Source: Flemingiibacterium sp045586505 (GTDB lineage Bacteria > Bacillota > Clostridia > Oscillospirales > CAG-272). Taken from it: 64,000 bases of DNA. The notes under the pieces are model-generated. The model searched no databases, was not told where the DNA came from, and was given only the letters and a program-made list of their open reading frames with translations. The stretch's first letter is position 1. Every line of letters starts with the position of its first letter. Made by a program: the position numbers and the translations under genes. This document shows positions 49,036 to 59,027 of this stretch, one piece after another. The DNA is taken from assembly GCA_045586505.1 (NCBI GenBank), contig JAZNAL010000053.1, positions 1 to 64,000 of the forward strand, written 5' to 3'.

Positions 49036-50879
49036 TAAACGGCATTCGCAGATTCAGCTTTAGGGGAATACTCGTTATCCTACTGGTGTTTTCGCTCATT
49101 TCGGCGGTTCTCCTCGTGGAGCTGAGCGGAATACGGGCAAACCGTTATGACAGAAAACTTGAACTAATGCCGCAGGATAAGATAGTCACAAAGGATGTTG
49201 CCTGTGACTCTTTAGATAAAAACGCACTTTTATTGCACCATAGCGGCGATGAATCCTCGTGCACAGCGTATGAGCAGTTTACTGTAATCCTTGCCGACAT
49301 GAAGGTCGGGTATGCTTCGGTAGACCTTGCACAGGATATACTGCCACCCTTTGACGGATTTGCGCAGGTCATCGTACTTTTGTCCGATCTTACTCCTCTT
49401 GGACAGTCGGTTGCCGATCTTTGCGACTTTGTACATGACGGTGGTGCCGCATGGTTTCCGCTGGTGCTTGAAACCAACGTATATTCCTCCGCGATCTCAC
49501 AGATAATCGGAATTGACGATCTTTCGCCCGACTACTATACGGTAGAGAGCATTTATCCCGGAGAGGAGTTTATGATAGGCGGAGGACGTGCGTTTGCCGT
49601 TCCCGATCCCTTTGAATCCTCGCTTACTGTTGTACTCTCGGATGATGCAAAGGTGTATGCCAGCGCAGATGGCCCCGACGGTGTGCCGCTTGTTTGGAAA
49701 AAAGAGTACGGAAGCGGTGTTTTTGTAGTGGACAATATCGGTATTTACGACAAAGCGATGCGCGGATTTTATGCGGCATCTTATAGCTTGCTTTCGGATG
49801 TGTGCGTGTATCCTGTTATCAACTCGTCCACGTTTTATCTTGACGACTTTCCCTCGCAGATACCGAGCGGCAACAGTGAATACATACAGCGCGACTATCA
49901 CACGACCATCCGTGATTTCTACATAAACATCTGGTGGCCGGACATGATGAATTTCGCCGACGAATACGGCTTAAAATATACCGGACTTGCCATCGAATCC
50001 TATGACAATAACGTTGACGGAACAGCAGATGCTGCACCCGACACGGGTACATTCCTTAATTTTGGAAATATGCTCCTGCGAAAAGGCGGCGAGCTTGGAT
50101 ACCACGGTTATAACCATCAGCCGCTCGTTTTGTCGAACAGAGATTACAAGGATCATTACGACTACAAAACCTGGCAGTCTGAGTCCGCAATGAAGGCGGC
50201 GTTTGACGAGCTTATCGAGCTTTGCGACACACTTTTCCCCGATGCTGAGTTTTCGCTGTACGTTCCGCCCTCAAACCTTTTGTCAGACGAGGGCAGACAG
50301 TTTTTGATAAAGGAATATCCGCACATAAAAACCATTTCCGGAATTTATTTTGAGGATATTGCTGATGCGGAGCTTGATTTTGGATGTATGCAGGAGTTTT
50401 CGGTGGATGAAAACGGCATCGTCGATCAGCCGCGCGTTATATCCGGTTTTATTTTGGATGACTTCCAAAATTTAGCCGCTGTATCTGAGCTGAATCTGCA
50501 TTTTATAAACAGCCATTTTACCCACCCCGATGATGCGCTTGACCCCGAGCGTGGTGCGGAGCTTGGCTGGGGTGAGATGAAGCGACGTTTTGATGTTTTT
50601 CTGTCGTGGCTCTATGAATCAGCGCCGGGGCTTCGTAATCTTACCGGCACCGAGGCGTCTGCTGCTGTACAGCGATATGCGGCAGTGGCGCCGAAAACAG
50701 AGTATACCGATAGCGGCGTGAAAATAACTATTGGCAATTTCTGCGACGAGGCACAGTTTCTCGTCCGATTTAACGAAAAATCACCGGAAAGTGTTACCGG
50801 TGGTGAACTCACCCATCTGACGGGTGGTCTTTATCTGCTTCGTGCAACAGCGGATACCGTTGACATTACACTTAAATAG
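49023..50879 (+). CDS. DUF2194 protein, PelA-type polysaccharide deacetylase equivalent
   Basis: A 618-residue membrane-anchored external protein. A signal anchor (GILVILLVFSLISAVLLVEL) is followed by a flavodoxin/GATase-like domain (VILADMKVGYASVDLAQD) and a deacetylase-like barrel: the metal Asp pair in FYLDDFPS (about residue 272) and the HxxxH motif in GYHGYNHQPL (about 360). PelA in Pseudomonas partly deacetylates the Pel polymer; DUF2194 occupies that place in Gram-positive clusters. TTG 49023 is taken as start, 10 bases after AAGGAGG. No glycoside hydrolase domain is evident. Confidence 0.8.
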   Translation: MGELINGIRRFSFRGILVILLVFSLISAVLLVELSGIRANRYDRKLELMPQDKIVTKDVACDSLDKNALLLHHSGDESSCTAYEQFTVILADMKVGYASVDLAQDILPPFDGFAQVIVLLSDLTPLGQSVADLCDFVHDGGAAWFPLVLETNVYSSAISQIIGIDDLSPDYYTVESIYPGEEFMIGGGRAFAVPDPFESSLTVVLSDDAKVYASADGPDGVPLVWKKEYGSGVFVVDNIGIYDKAMRGFYAASYSLLSDVCVYPVINSSTFYLDDFPSQIPSGNSEYIQRDYHTTIRDFYINIWWPDMMNFADEYGLKYTGLAIESYDNNVDGTADAAPDTGTFLNFGNMLLRKGGELGYHGYNHQPLVLSNRDYKDHYDYKTWQSESAMKAAFDELIELCDTLFPDAEFSLYVPPSNLLSDEGRQFLIKEYPHIKTISGIYFEDIADAELDFGCMQEFSVDENGIVDQPRVISGFILDDFQNLAAVSELNLHFINSHFTHPDDALDPERGAELGWGEMKRRFDVFLSWLYESAPGLRNLTGTEASAAVQRYAAVAPKTEYTDSGVKITIGNFCDEAQFLVRFNEKSPESVTGGELTHLTGGLYLLRATADTVDITLK

Positions 50880-50888
50880 GAGTAAGCT

Positions 50889-52319
50889 GTGAGGATCTGT
50901 TTGGTTTTGGAAGGATGCTATCCGTTTATCAACGGCGGCGTTTCCACTTGGATGCATCAATACATAAACGAAATGCCCGAGCATGAGTTTGTGCTGTGGG
51001 TTATCGGCGCGAAAGCCGAGGATAGGGACAAGTTTGTCTACACCTTGCCCGATAATGTAGTAGAGGTTGAGCAAGTGTTTCTCGATGATGCTCTGCGTGT
51101 TAAAGATACGGGCATATTCAATCATCGCTTCACAGACGATGAAAAGGAAGCACTCAGACGTCTTGTATCTTCCGATAAACCAAACTGGGATTTGCTTTTT
51201 GAGATGTATCAGGTACGACGTATCAATCCTATGTCCTATCTGAAAAGCGAAAGCTTTCTTGAAACGCTCACCGAGACCTGCCGTCGTGAGTTTCCGTTTA
51301 CTGCGTTTTCCGATACATTTCATTCGGTGCGCTCACGCCTTTTGCCCGTGCTTTACCTGATGGGTTCAAGGATCCCGCAGGCGGACTGTTATCACGCCAT
51401 CTGCACGGGATACGGAGGACTTCTCGCTTCAATGGCGGCTTATATAACCAAAAAGCCCATGCTCCTTACCGAGCACGGTATCTACACAAGAGAACGCGAA
51501 GAGGAGATCATCCGCGCAAAATGGGTAGCGAGAGCTTTTAAGCCTCACTGGATAGATTTCTTTTATATGCTCTCCGATCTTACATACGAGCGCGCGTTTC
51601 GCGTAACATCTCTTTTCACCCGTGCCATGCATACCCAGATCGATATGGGATGCGATGCCACAAAATGCAGGGTTATCGAAAACGGCATCAGCTATGAGCG
51701 GCTTTGTGATATTCCTCTTAAAGAGGACGACGGCATGGTGGATATCGGTGCGGTCGTGCGTCTTGCGCCTATCAAGGATATCAAAACTATGATATATGCC
51801 TTTTTCGAGCTTTGCGCCAGACGTGACAACGTGCGCCTTCATATTATGGGAGGCGTTGACGATCAGGAATACGCTGACGAATGCTATGCGCTCGTAAAAC
51901 AGCTCGGACTTGAGGATAAGATCATTTTCACGGGACGAGTTAACATCATCGAATATTTTGAAAAGCTGGATTTCACTTTGCTTACAAGCATTTCCGAGGG
52001 ACAGCCGCTGTCCGTGCTTGAATCCTTTGCCGCAAGACGTCCTGCGGTAACAACGGATGTCGGCTGCTGCAGCGAGCTTCTTAACGGAGGGCCCGGGGAC
52101 ACGCTGGGCAAGGCGGGATATTTCGCTCCTCCTATGCAGCGTTCAAAGCTTGCTGACGCCATGGAGCCGCTTTGTGAATCAAGAGAGCTTCGTCTTAAGA
52201 TGGGCGAGATTGGTCAGAAGCGCGTATACGAAAATTTCAGATACATTATTATGCTCACGAAATACCGTGATCTTTACAAAGAGGTGGAAAAGGAATGGCC
52301 GGAATTGGCTTCGAACTAA
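50889..52319 (+). CDS. pelF: PelF-type GT4 glycosyltransferase
   Basis: A 476-residue cytosolic glycosyltransferase. It opens with the PelF signature RICLVLEGCYPFINGGVSTWMHQ, and has LLTEHGIYTREREEEI, the GT4 pocket ENGISYERL, and the E-x7-E motif around SISEGQPLSVLESFAARRPAVTTDVG. PelF uses UDP-hexosamines to polymerise the Pel exopolysaccharide. GTG start at 50889 behind AGGAGTAAGCT, 9 bases after the DUF2194 gene. Overlap of 25 bases with pelG indicates coupling. This is the most secure diagnostic gene of the cluster. Confidence 0.95.
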   Translation: MRICLVLEGCYPFINGGVSTWMHQYINEMPEHEFVLWVIGAKAEDRDKFVYTLPDNVVEVEQVFLDDALRVKDTGIFNHRFTDDEKEALRRLVSSDKPNWDLLFEMYQVRRINPMSYLKSESFLETLTETCRREFPFTAFSDTFHSVRSRLLPVLYLMGSRIPQADCYHAICTGYGGLLASMAAYITKKPMLLTEHGIYTREREEEIIRAKWVARAFKPHWIDFFYMLSDLTYERAFRVTSLFTRAMHTQIDMGCDATKCRVIENGISYERLCDIPLKEDDGMVDIGAVVRLAPIKDIKTMIYAFFELCARRDNVRLHIMGGVDDQEYADECYALVKQLGLEDKIIFTGRVNIIEYFEKLDFTLLTSISEGQPLSVLESFAARRPAVTTDVGCCSELLNGGPGDTLGKAGYFAPPMQRSKLADAMEPLCESRELRLKMGEIGQKRVYENFRYIIMLTKYRDLYKEVEKEWPELASN

Positions 52320-53752
52320 AAAAGCTTTTTGCAAAAAAAGGCGTGCTGAATTCCGCCAAAGCATACGGCTACGCGGCGGTAATATGCACAGGACCTATGC
52401 TTCTCGGCGTTTTATTGCTGCTTGGTATAATGGCGCTCTGCACCTTTTTCGAAGTTGGACTACCCACCAGGGAACTGCTTATATGTATGATCACCTACAC
52501 TCTCCTCGCGTCGGTCACGGTATCTTCCTTCTTTTCGATGGTGGTAACAAGATACGTGGCGGATATGCTCTTTGAAGAAAAAAATCAAGCGGTTCTGCCC
52601 GCATTTTGGGGTTCTACCGTTATTATGTTGGGAATCGGCGGTATTCTGTACGGTGTTTTTCTCGTTTTTTCAGGAGCAACGCTTCTTCAGGGAATACTTT
52701 GCTTCACACTTTTTGGTGAGCTTATTATCGTATGGAACGCCATGAGCTTTCTGTCGGCGATCAAGGACTATAAGGGAATATTCCTATCATTTCTTGCGTC
52801 TGTTGCGGTAAGCATACTCCTGGGTGCATTTCTCTTGTGGCTGAAGCTTCCCATTATCGAATCGCTTCTGTTCTCGGTGAGTGTCGGATACGGAGTTATG
52901 CTTATATGGGACGTTATTCTGCTTCACCGCTATTTTCCCCATACAACGCTCGGGGCTTTCACCTTCCTTAAATGGATAGATGCCTTTCTGCCGCTTGCCC
53001 TCTCGGGATTTTTTATGAACATCGGTATGTTTTCGCATCTTGTGATAATGTGGTTTTCAGATATCGGAGTCAGGGTACACGGCTTATTTTACGGTGCGCC
53101 GTGGTACGACGTTCCCGCACTGCTTGCGTTCATGACCGCACTTATGACTACCGTCAATTTCGTAGTGTCGGTTGAAGTAAACTTTTACCCCAAATACCGC
53201 AATCATTACAGCCTTTATAACGACAAGGGCACCATCGACAACATAAAGCAAGCCGAAAAGGAAATGATCGGCACGTTGAAAACCGAGCTGTTCTATACGG
53301 CACTCAAGCAGCTTTTGTTCACCGCAGCCGTTATTGCACTGGGCGGATATCTTCTAGATCTGCTTCCGCTGGGATTTAACGAGGTCATGCGTGGATATTT
53401 CCGTACCCTTTGTGTGGGATACGGCGTTTATGCCATCGGAAATATGCTTATGCTTATATTACTCTATTTTACGGATTATAAGGGCGCACTTATCACAACA
53501 GCAGTCTTTGCCGCGGCGACAGTTGGTTTTTCGGTGTTATCGCTGTTATTTTCGAATATCTACTACGGCTTCGGCTTTTTGATCGCTGCTATGATATTTG
53601 CCGCCGTATGCGCCGTAAGGCTTGATTATTTTACAAAACGGCTTCCGTACTATATTCTGTCGGTTCAGCCCCTTGTATCAGAGGACCGGTCCGGAATGTT
53701 TACAAGACTCGGAGTATTTCTTAGTGATAAGCTGGAGGAAACAAAAAAATGA
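52295..53752 (+). CDS. pelG: PelG-type polysaccharide export membrane protein
   Basis: A 485-residue, twelve-helix flippase of the MOP superfamily. The start MAGIGFELKKLFAKKGVLN is the PelG hallmark, followed by YGYAAVICTGPMLLGVLLLLGI. Loops contain the conserved VEVNFYPKYRNHYSLYNDKGTI segment. PelG carries the growing polymer through the membrane together with PelD, PelE and PelF. It overlaps pelF by 25 bases and the CotH gene by 4 bases. Confidence 0.95.
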   Translation: MAGIGFELKKLFAKKGVLNSAKAYGYAAVICTGPMLLGVLLLLGIMALCTFFEVGLPTRELLICMITYTLLASVTVSSFFSMVVTRYVADMLFEEKNQAVLPAFWGSTVIMLGIGGILYGVFLVFSGATLLQGILCFTLFGELIIVWNAMSFLSAIKDYKGIFLSFLASVAVSILLGAFLLWLKLPIIESLLFSVSVGYGVMLIWDVILLHRYFPHTTLGAFTFLKWIDAFLPLALSGFFMNIGMFSHLVIMWFSDIGVRVHGLFYGAPWYDVPALLAFMTALMTTVNFVVSVEVNFYPKYRNHYSLYNDKGTIDNIKQAEKEMIGTLKTELFYTALKQLLFTAAVIALGGYLLDLLPLGFNEVMRGYFRTLCVGYGVYAIGNMLMLILLYFTDYKGALITTAVFAAATVGFSVLSLLFSNIYYGFGFLIAAMIFAAVCAVRLDYFTKRLPYYILSVQPLVSEDRSGMFTRLGVFLSDKLEETKK

Positions 53753-55512
53753 GAAAAAAGATTTTATCCGCCGCATGCCTGCTTTTGACAGCTATCATGT
53801 GTATACCCGGATGCGATGACACATTTGATTCAGCTGTGAACTCAAACCTCGGCACGACTATTGATAAATCCGAAATACAGACAGAAGAAAACATTCACAT
53901 ACGTGATAAAGATCTCTTGTATGAACAGCAGAATAATACCGAAATCGTAACGATGTATCTCACTGTTTCCGTGGGCAATTCCGCCGAGAATACCGATCAC
54001 ACATGGGAGGAAATAAACACCTATTCGGCTTACGATTATGAAGAAATGGGTGTAGAGCGGTATAAAATCGCCGGACTTATTCAGGTAGGCGACGAAAACG
54101 GACTGATCCCAGGTGAGCTTGGCTACGGTCAGGTCGCACCCAACTGCACGGTGCAGATACGCGGTCAGTCTTCCAGCCGAAACGTGCAGAAAAACTATAA
54201 AATCAGCATCAAAGACAACAAGGGTGACTGGCGTGGGCAGCAGACAATAGCACTCAACAAGCATCAAGGCGACGGTCTTCGCTTTCGCAACAAGCTCGGA
54301 TTTGATCTTCTCACGGACATCGACCAGCTGATGAGTCTTCGCACAACCTTTGTACGCCTTTATGTGAAGGATCTGACCTCGGGAGCCGACGCGAAATTCG
54401 AGGATTACGGAATCTATACGCAGGTTGAACAGCTTAACAAGACTGCTCTCGAGCGTCACGGACTTGACAAGAAAGGGCATCTTTACAAGATCAACTTCTG
54501 CGAGTTTTACCGTTATGAGGACACGATAGTTGCAAAGGACGATCCAAGATACGATACCACAAAGTTTGAAGAGATACTCGAGATCAAGGGCGATGACGAT
54601 CACACGAAGCTTATACGTTTGCTTGATCGCATCAACGACTATTCAATCCCCATAGAAACCATACTTGAAGAGGATTTTGACATCGAAAACGTGGCATATT
54701 GGATGGCATTTCAGCTGCTCGTCGGAAATGTTGACACCCAGAGCCGAAACTTCTATATGTACAGCGCACAGAACGATAACCGTTGGTACATACTCTCCTG
54801 GGACCTTGACGGCTCCTTCAAACGGACGGAATACGAGCTTCTCGGACGAAACGACTACAGCGAGTGGGAATCCGGAGTTAGTAACTATTGGGGCAATGTC
54901 TTATTCCAAAGATGCCTGAAATCGGAAACGTTCCGTGGTGTGCTCACTGCAGCAGTGGATGATATTTATGCCAAGCTCTGTGACGGACGTGTGGAGGAAT
55001 ATGCAAAAGCTTATGCCGATCTTCTGAAGCCGCTGGTTTTCACCGGACGTGATGCTCGCTATATGCCGGTTACAGCCCCGCAGTATGATATTATCGCATC
55101 CGCACTCGTTGATGAAATTAAGGATAACTACCAAAGACTCAAGGATTCATTTGGCAAGCCTATGCCGTTCTACATAGGTGTTCCGGAAAACAGCGCTCAA
55201 AAGCTGAGTGTAATATGGGAAGCGTCGTACACCTTCGATGCCGAGGCTATCTCATACAGCTTTGAGCTTGCGCGTGACTACACCTTTGAAAATCCCATAG
55301 TAAAGCTTGATAACCTCACAATCCCTATGGCGGAGTTTGACGGTCTGTCAGAGGGACAGTATTTCATTCGCGTAAAAGCCTATGACGCCGGCGGTCAGTC
55401 ACAGACGGCGTTTGATTCCTATATAACCGACAGCGGTAAGGTATACGGCACAAAATGCTTCTATGTTGACGCACGCGGCAATGTCGTGGAGGATGTTTAT
55501 GTCGAAGACTGA
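53749..55512 (+). CDS. CotH-family kinase-like lipoprotein
   Basis: A 587-residue lipoprotein with lipobox IPGC (Cys22). The CotH core has RGQSSSRNVQKNYKISIKD, TIALNKHQGDGLRFRNKLGFDL, YGIYTQVEQLNKTALERHG, and the kinase-type SWDLDGSFKRTEY with the metal-binding Asp pair. The C-terminal 110 residues form a fibronectin-like domain (LSVIWEASYTFDAEAISYSFELA). CotH in Bacillus spores is an atypical protein kinase; here it is outside the membrane beside polymer-export genes, so the target may be the polymer or an envelope protein. Source of phosphate outside the cell is unclear. Confidence 0.88.
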   Translation: MRKKILSAACLLLTAIMCIPGCDDTFDSAVNSNLGTTIDKSEIQTEENIHIRDKDLLYEQQNNTEIVTMYLTVSVGNSAENTDHTWEEINTYSAYDYEEMGVERYKIAGLIQVGDENGLIPGELGYGQVAPNCTVQIRGQSSSRNVQKNYKISIKDNKGDWRGQQTIALNKHQGDGLRFRNKLGFDLLTDIDQLMSLRTTFVRLYVKDLTSGADAKFEDYGIYTQVEQLNKTALERHGLDKKGHLYKINFCEFYRYEDTIVAKDDPRYDTTKFEEILEIKGDDDHTKLIRLLDRINDYSIPIETILEEDFDIENVAYWMAFQLLVGNVDTQSRNFYMYSAQNDNRWYILSWDLDGSFKRTEYELLGRNDYSEWESGVSNYWGNVLFQRCLKSETFRGVLTAAVDDIYAKLCDGRVEEYAKAYADLLKPLVFTGRDARYMPVTAPQYDIIASALVDEIKDNYQRLKDSFGKPMPFYIGVPENSAQKLSVIWEASYTFDAEAISYSFELARDYTFENPIVKLDNLTIPMAEFDGLSEGQYFIRVKAYDAGGQSQTAFDSYITDSGKVYGTKCFYVDARGNVVEDVYVED

Positions 55513-56221
55513 ACGCTACCGTCACGAGTGGAAGTATCTTATTGATACCGCGCAGAAGGAGCTTATCTGCAAGCGTCTGTCACCCTTTCTCGAGCTTGAC
55601 AAGCACGCAAAGGCAGGCGGTTACATGATACGGAGTCTGTATTTTGATGATTACTTCAACACCGCGTACGAGGAAAAGGATGCGGGTGTGCTTGAACGAA
55701 AAAAATACCGTATACGCATCTACAACTGCTCGGACAGCAGTATAAAGCTTGAGCGAAAAAAGAAATTCGGCGCCTACATCTTCAAGGAGTCGGCAACGCT
55801 CACGAGGGACGAGGTCTACAAAATTCTCGACGGCGACTACGAATTTTTGCTGCACAGCAAATATCCGCTTTGCCGTGAATTCTATGTGGAAAGTGTCAGT
55901 AACGTAATGCGTCCGCGCACTATCGTTGACTATGACCGCGAGCCGTGGATTTTGGATGCCGGAACGGTGCGCATCACTTTTGATATGGACGTACGTGCCG
56001 CTGTGGGAAGCTTTGATATTTTCGACGACACGCTTCCCGCACTTTCCGTGCTTGAGCCGGGCAAGTGTGTAATGGAGGTAAAATACACCGAATTTCTGCC
56101 GAAGTTTGTGCGCGACATTTTACCGGACAGGGCATCCGAGTTTACAGCAGTGTCGAAATATGTGCTTTGCTATGAGAAGTCAGAGTATATGCGAAGCTTT
56201 AAATATTGGTATGAAAATTAA
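55499..56221 (+). CDS. VTC-domain protein (polyphosphate polymerase-like)
   Basis: A 240-residue cytosolic protein with the tunnel-fold VTC domain: RHEWKYLID, YMIRSLYFDDYFNTAYEEK, ERKKYRIRIYN, SIKLERKKK and VMEVKYTEFLP supply the basic and acidic residues that line the tunnel of VTC4, which makes polyphosphate from ATP. The start is ATG 55499 with GGAGG upstream; it overlaps the CotH gene by 14 bases. VTC genes next to CotH and DUF4956 genes recur in Clostridia. Catalytic activity is inferred from motifs only. Confidence 0.88.
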   Translation: MSKTERYRHEWKYLIDTAQKELICKRLSPFLELDKHAKAGGYMIRSLYFDDYFNTAYEEKDAGVLERKKYRIRIYNCSDSSIKLERKKKFGAYIFKESATLTRDEVYKILDGDYEFLLHSKYPLCREFYVESVSNVMRPRTIVDYDREPWILDAGTVRITFDMDVRAAVGSFDIFDDTLPALSVLEPGKCVMEVKYTEFLPKFVRDILPDRASEFTAVSKYVLCYEKSEYMRSFKYWYEN

Positions 56222-56235
56222 TATGGAGGATGACT

Positions 56236-56907
56236 ATGAGTGTACAGGACTTTATAAAAAAATCAATTCTTGAGTCAGGCGCATTTGACGGCGTAACCGT
56301 GGCGAATGCCGCTCTCGGACTCCTAATCGCTCTTATCATGGGTGCCGTGATATATTTTGTGTATAGAAGATTTTATACGGGTGTTATTTATTCACGTTCA
56401 TTTGCTATAACGCTTGTAGGTATGACGGTGCTGACCGCGATGGTTACTCTTGCTATAAGTACAAACATCGTAATCTCCCTGGGTATGGTCGGTGCGCTGT
56501 CTATCGTACGCTTCCGTACCGCCATCAAGGATCCGCTTGACCTGCTATATCTCTTCTGGGCTATTACAACGGGAATCACCGCGGGTGCAGGAATGTATGC
56601 GCTCGTTGCAGTAGCGGCACTTGTTATGACACTTATGATAATTCTATTTTATCATAAGCAGCAGAAGGGACGTATCTACATACTTGTTGTTCACTATACC
56701 GGCGATACGGCAGGAGATAATGTGATCCGTGCATTTGGTAAAATGAAGTATTTCATTAAATCCAAAACCGCAAGAAAAGAAAAAACTGAAATGGCAATCG
56801 AAGTATTTTGCAAAAATAACGATACGTTCTTTATGGATAAGATCCGCGCGATTGACGATGTTGAGGATGCAACATTAATTCAATATAACGGAGAGTATCA
56901 TGGATAA
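56236..56907 (+). CDS. DUF4956 membrane protein
   Basis: A 223-residue protein with four hydrophobic helices (GLLIALIMGAVIYFVYRRFY; FAITLVGMTVLTAMVTLAIS; ISLGMVGALSIVRFRTAIKDPLDLLYLFWAI; YALVAVAALVMTLMIILFYH) and a cytosolic domain. The SIVRFRTAIKDPLDL segment is the DUF4956 hallmark. ATG 56236 is preferred because ATG 56230 touches the GGAGG. Stop overlaps the EAL gene by 8 bases. Function unknown; constant neighbour of VTC and CotH genes. Confidence 0.88.
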   Translation: MSVQDFIKKSILESGAFDGVTVANAALGLLIALIMGAVIYFVYRRFYTGVIYSRSFAITLVGMTVLTAMVTLAISTNIVISLGMVGALSIVRFRTAIKDPLDLLYLFWAITTGITAGAGMYALVAVAALVMTLMIILFYHKQQKGRIYILVVHYTGDTAGDNVIRAFGKMKYFIKSKTARKEKTEMAIEVFCKNNDTFFMDKIRAIDDVEDATLIQYNGEYHG

Positions 56908-58990
56908 AATATTAAACGGAGTAAAAGACTTCGCCACAATCAAACGATACCTTGAAGCGATCAATCAGACGACGGATGATTTTCTGTTTGTATATGATAT
57001 AAAAAACAACCAGAATCATTTTTTTGGCTATATAAATGATGTCTTTGACTTATGTAGTGCTAACAAAGACACCGTCACCTCTGAAGAACTGCTTACCATA
57101 GTGCATCCGGCGGACAGGAAAACGGTTACACGGGAATTCGGGGAAATATGCAAAGGCATTAAGGATTCTCACGACCTTAATTTCCGTATGTTCAATAAGC
57201 GCGGTGAAACCGTTTGGGTCAACTCAAGGGGAAAGATCCTCCACGATGAAAACGGTACTCCCACACTTGTGCTCGGACGTTTGTCAGAGGAGGCTTTGCG
57301 TCATCTTTTCAATCCTCTTACAGGACTGTGGAATAAAACAAAATTGCGTGATGATCTAAAAAACAGGCTTGAGCTCGGTGCCGGATGGCTTATGATGCTT
57401 GAAATTCCAATGCTGGCGGACATCAACTTAAGCCACGGAAGAAGCTTCGGCAACCAGTTGCTCTGCGATGTTGCGGATATTCTCGAGGAGATTGACAAAG
57501 TAGAAGGATCTTATCATATTGACCACAATAATTTTGCCATCATTCTTGAAGATACATCCCAAATGACAGTGGAAGCAATCTATCGGAAAATCAGTGATAC
57601 ACTTCAGGATAAGTGCAGTCTTTTTGCCGGCGTTGTGCCGATAGACACAAGTGTTTTCATTGATGTGTCACAGCTTGTTGACTGTGCAAACATCACGCTG
57701 AAAAAAGCAAACGAAAATCCTATCGGTGGAATTGAGTTCTTCTCCGCCGAGGAGGTTCAGCAAAGAATCACCTCGCTGATGCTTCTCGAAGAAATGAAGG
57801 AAAGCGTACAGAACGGATTTGAAGGCTTCGAGGTGTACTATCAGCCGCAGATAAAAAGCGGGAACTACGAGCTTCACGGCGTTGAGGCACTGCTTCGCTA
57901 TGACTCCCCCAAACGTGGTAGGGTGTTCCCGGACGAGTTTATTCCGCTGCTTGAGCAGTCGGGACTTATTGAGCCGGTTGGTATGTGGGTGCTTGAAACA
58001 GCGCTTGCACAGTGCAAAAAGTGGCGGGAGAGCATCCCGACACTTCATGTGGCGGTGAACTTTTCCTCCGTTCAGTTTGAGGATCGCCGGCTTGGTGAGA
58101 AGATTGTGGATGCGCTTAAGAGCGCAGAGCTTCCCGGGAATGTACTCACTGTGGAGCTTACTGAATCTGTTCAGCTTAGCGGCAATAAGCATTACTACAA
58201 CCTCATCAAATATATAAAGTCGTACGGAGTACGTTTTTCCATCGACGACTTCGGTACAGGCTATTCAAATCTCGGCTATCTGAAGCAGCTTGACGTAAGC
58301 GAAATCAAAATTGACCGAAGCTTCGTGTCCGAGATCGAAAAAAATACCTACAATTACCGACTTATCAGTAACGTAATTGAATTTGCGAAAACCAACTCAA
58401 TATATGCGTGCTGTGAGGGTGTCGAAACGGCAAAAGAGCTTTCAATACTTGAGCCACTTCAAGCTGATTTCTTCCAGGGATATCTCTTTGACAAGCCCTG
58501 CACTGCCGATGAGATCGCACGAAAGTACATTTACAAATCCTCCGATGAGTACAAGGCGCGAATGGCGGCTATCGAGGAGATAGCCCGTTTTAAAGAGCAA
58601 TTCGGAACGATACACTTCGATCCTAAAAACGTCCTTCGTGCAAACGATATCGGACTGTGGATCATTCGGATTGACGAGAAAAATAACCGACGCGAACTGC
58701 ACGTTGATGATGTAATGGAGCGCGTTCTGGGACTTAAGGAAAAGGTATCTCCGAGTGAGTGTTACGACTATTGGTACAGCCGCATTTCTCACGAGGACAA
58801 GCAATATGTGGATAACTCCGTGAACGTGATGATAAATGGCGGAAAGGCAGTACAGCTGGGCTATCGTTGGAATCATCCGGATGTCGGTCAAGTGACCGTA
58901 CGCAGCAGCGGAATACGAACACAGGATGAAAGTGGTAAGATAGTGCTTGAAGGATATCATCGTATACTTACCGGAGTTGAAGGCGCATAA
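56900..58990 (+). CDS. PAS - degenerate GGDEF - EAL - PAS protein, c-di-GMP phosphodiesterase
   Basis: A 696-residue cytosolic protein. PAS 1 (about 15-130) is followed by a degenerate GGDEF (LFNPLTGLWNKTKL, with DHNNF replacing GGDEF). The EAL domain carries all catalytic signatures: GVEALLRYD (Glu329), ELTES, SIDDFGTGYSNL, IKIDRSF, CEGVET and QGYLFDKP. A second PAS lies after 580 (DIGLWIIRIDEKNNRRELHVDD). It should hydrolyse c-di-GMP to pGpG. Its place in the pel-type transcript suggests feedback control of polymer synthesis. Confidence 0.92.
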   Translation: MDKILNGVKDFATIKRYLEAINQTTDDFLFVYDIKNNQNHFFGYINDVFDLCSANKDTVTSEELLTIVHPADRKTVTREFGEICKGIKDSHDLNFRMFNKRGETVWVNSRGKILHDENGTPTLVLGRLSEEALRHLFNPLTGLWNKTKLRDDLKNRLELGAGWLMMLEIPMLADINLSHGRSFGNQLLCDVADILEEIDKVEGSYHIDHNNFAIILEDTSQMTVEAIYRKISDTLQDKCSLFAGVVPIDTSVFIDVSQLVDCANITLKKANENPIGGIEFFSAEEVQQRITSLMLLEEMKESVQNGFEGFEVYYQPQIKSGNYELHGVEALLRYDSPKRGRVFPDEFIPLLEQSGLIEPVGMWVLETALAQCKKWRESIPTLHVAVNFSSVQFEDRRLGEKIVDALKSAELPGNVLTVELTESVQLSGNKHYYNLIKYIKSYGVRFSIDDFGTGYSNLGYLKQLDVSEIKIDRSFVSEIEKNTYNYRLISNVIEFAKTNSIYACCEGVETAKELSILEPLQADFFQGYLFDKPCTADEIARKYIYKSSDEYKARMAAIEEIARFKEQFGTIHFDPKNVLRANDIGLWIIRIDEKNNRRELHVDDVMERVLGLKEKVSPSECYDYWYSRISHEDKQYVDNSVNVMINGGKAVQLGYRWNHPDVGQVTVRSSGIRTQDESGKIVLEGYHRILTGVEGA

Positions 58991-59027
58991 ACTCGCAATA
59001 AATCAAGCAATACCAAGGAGCAAAAAA

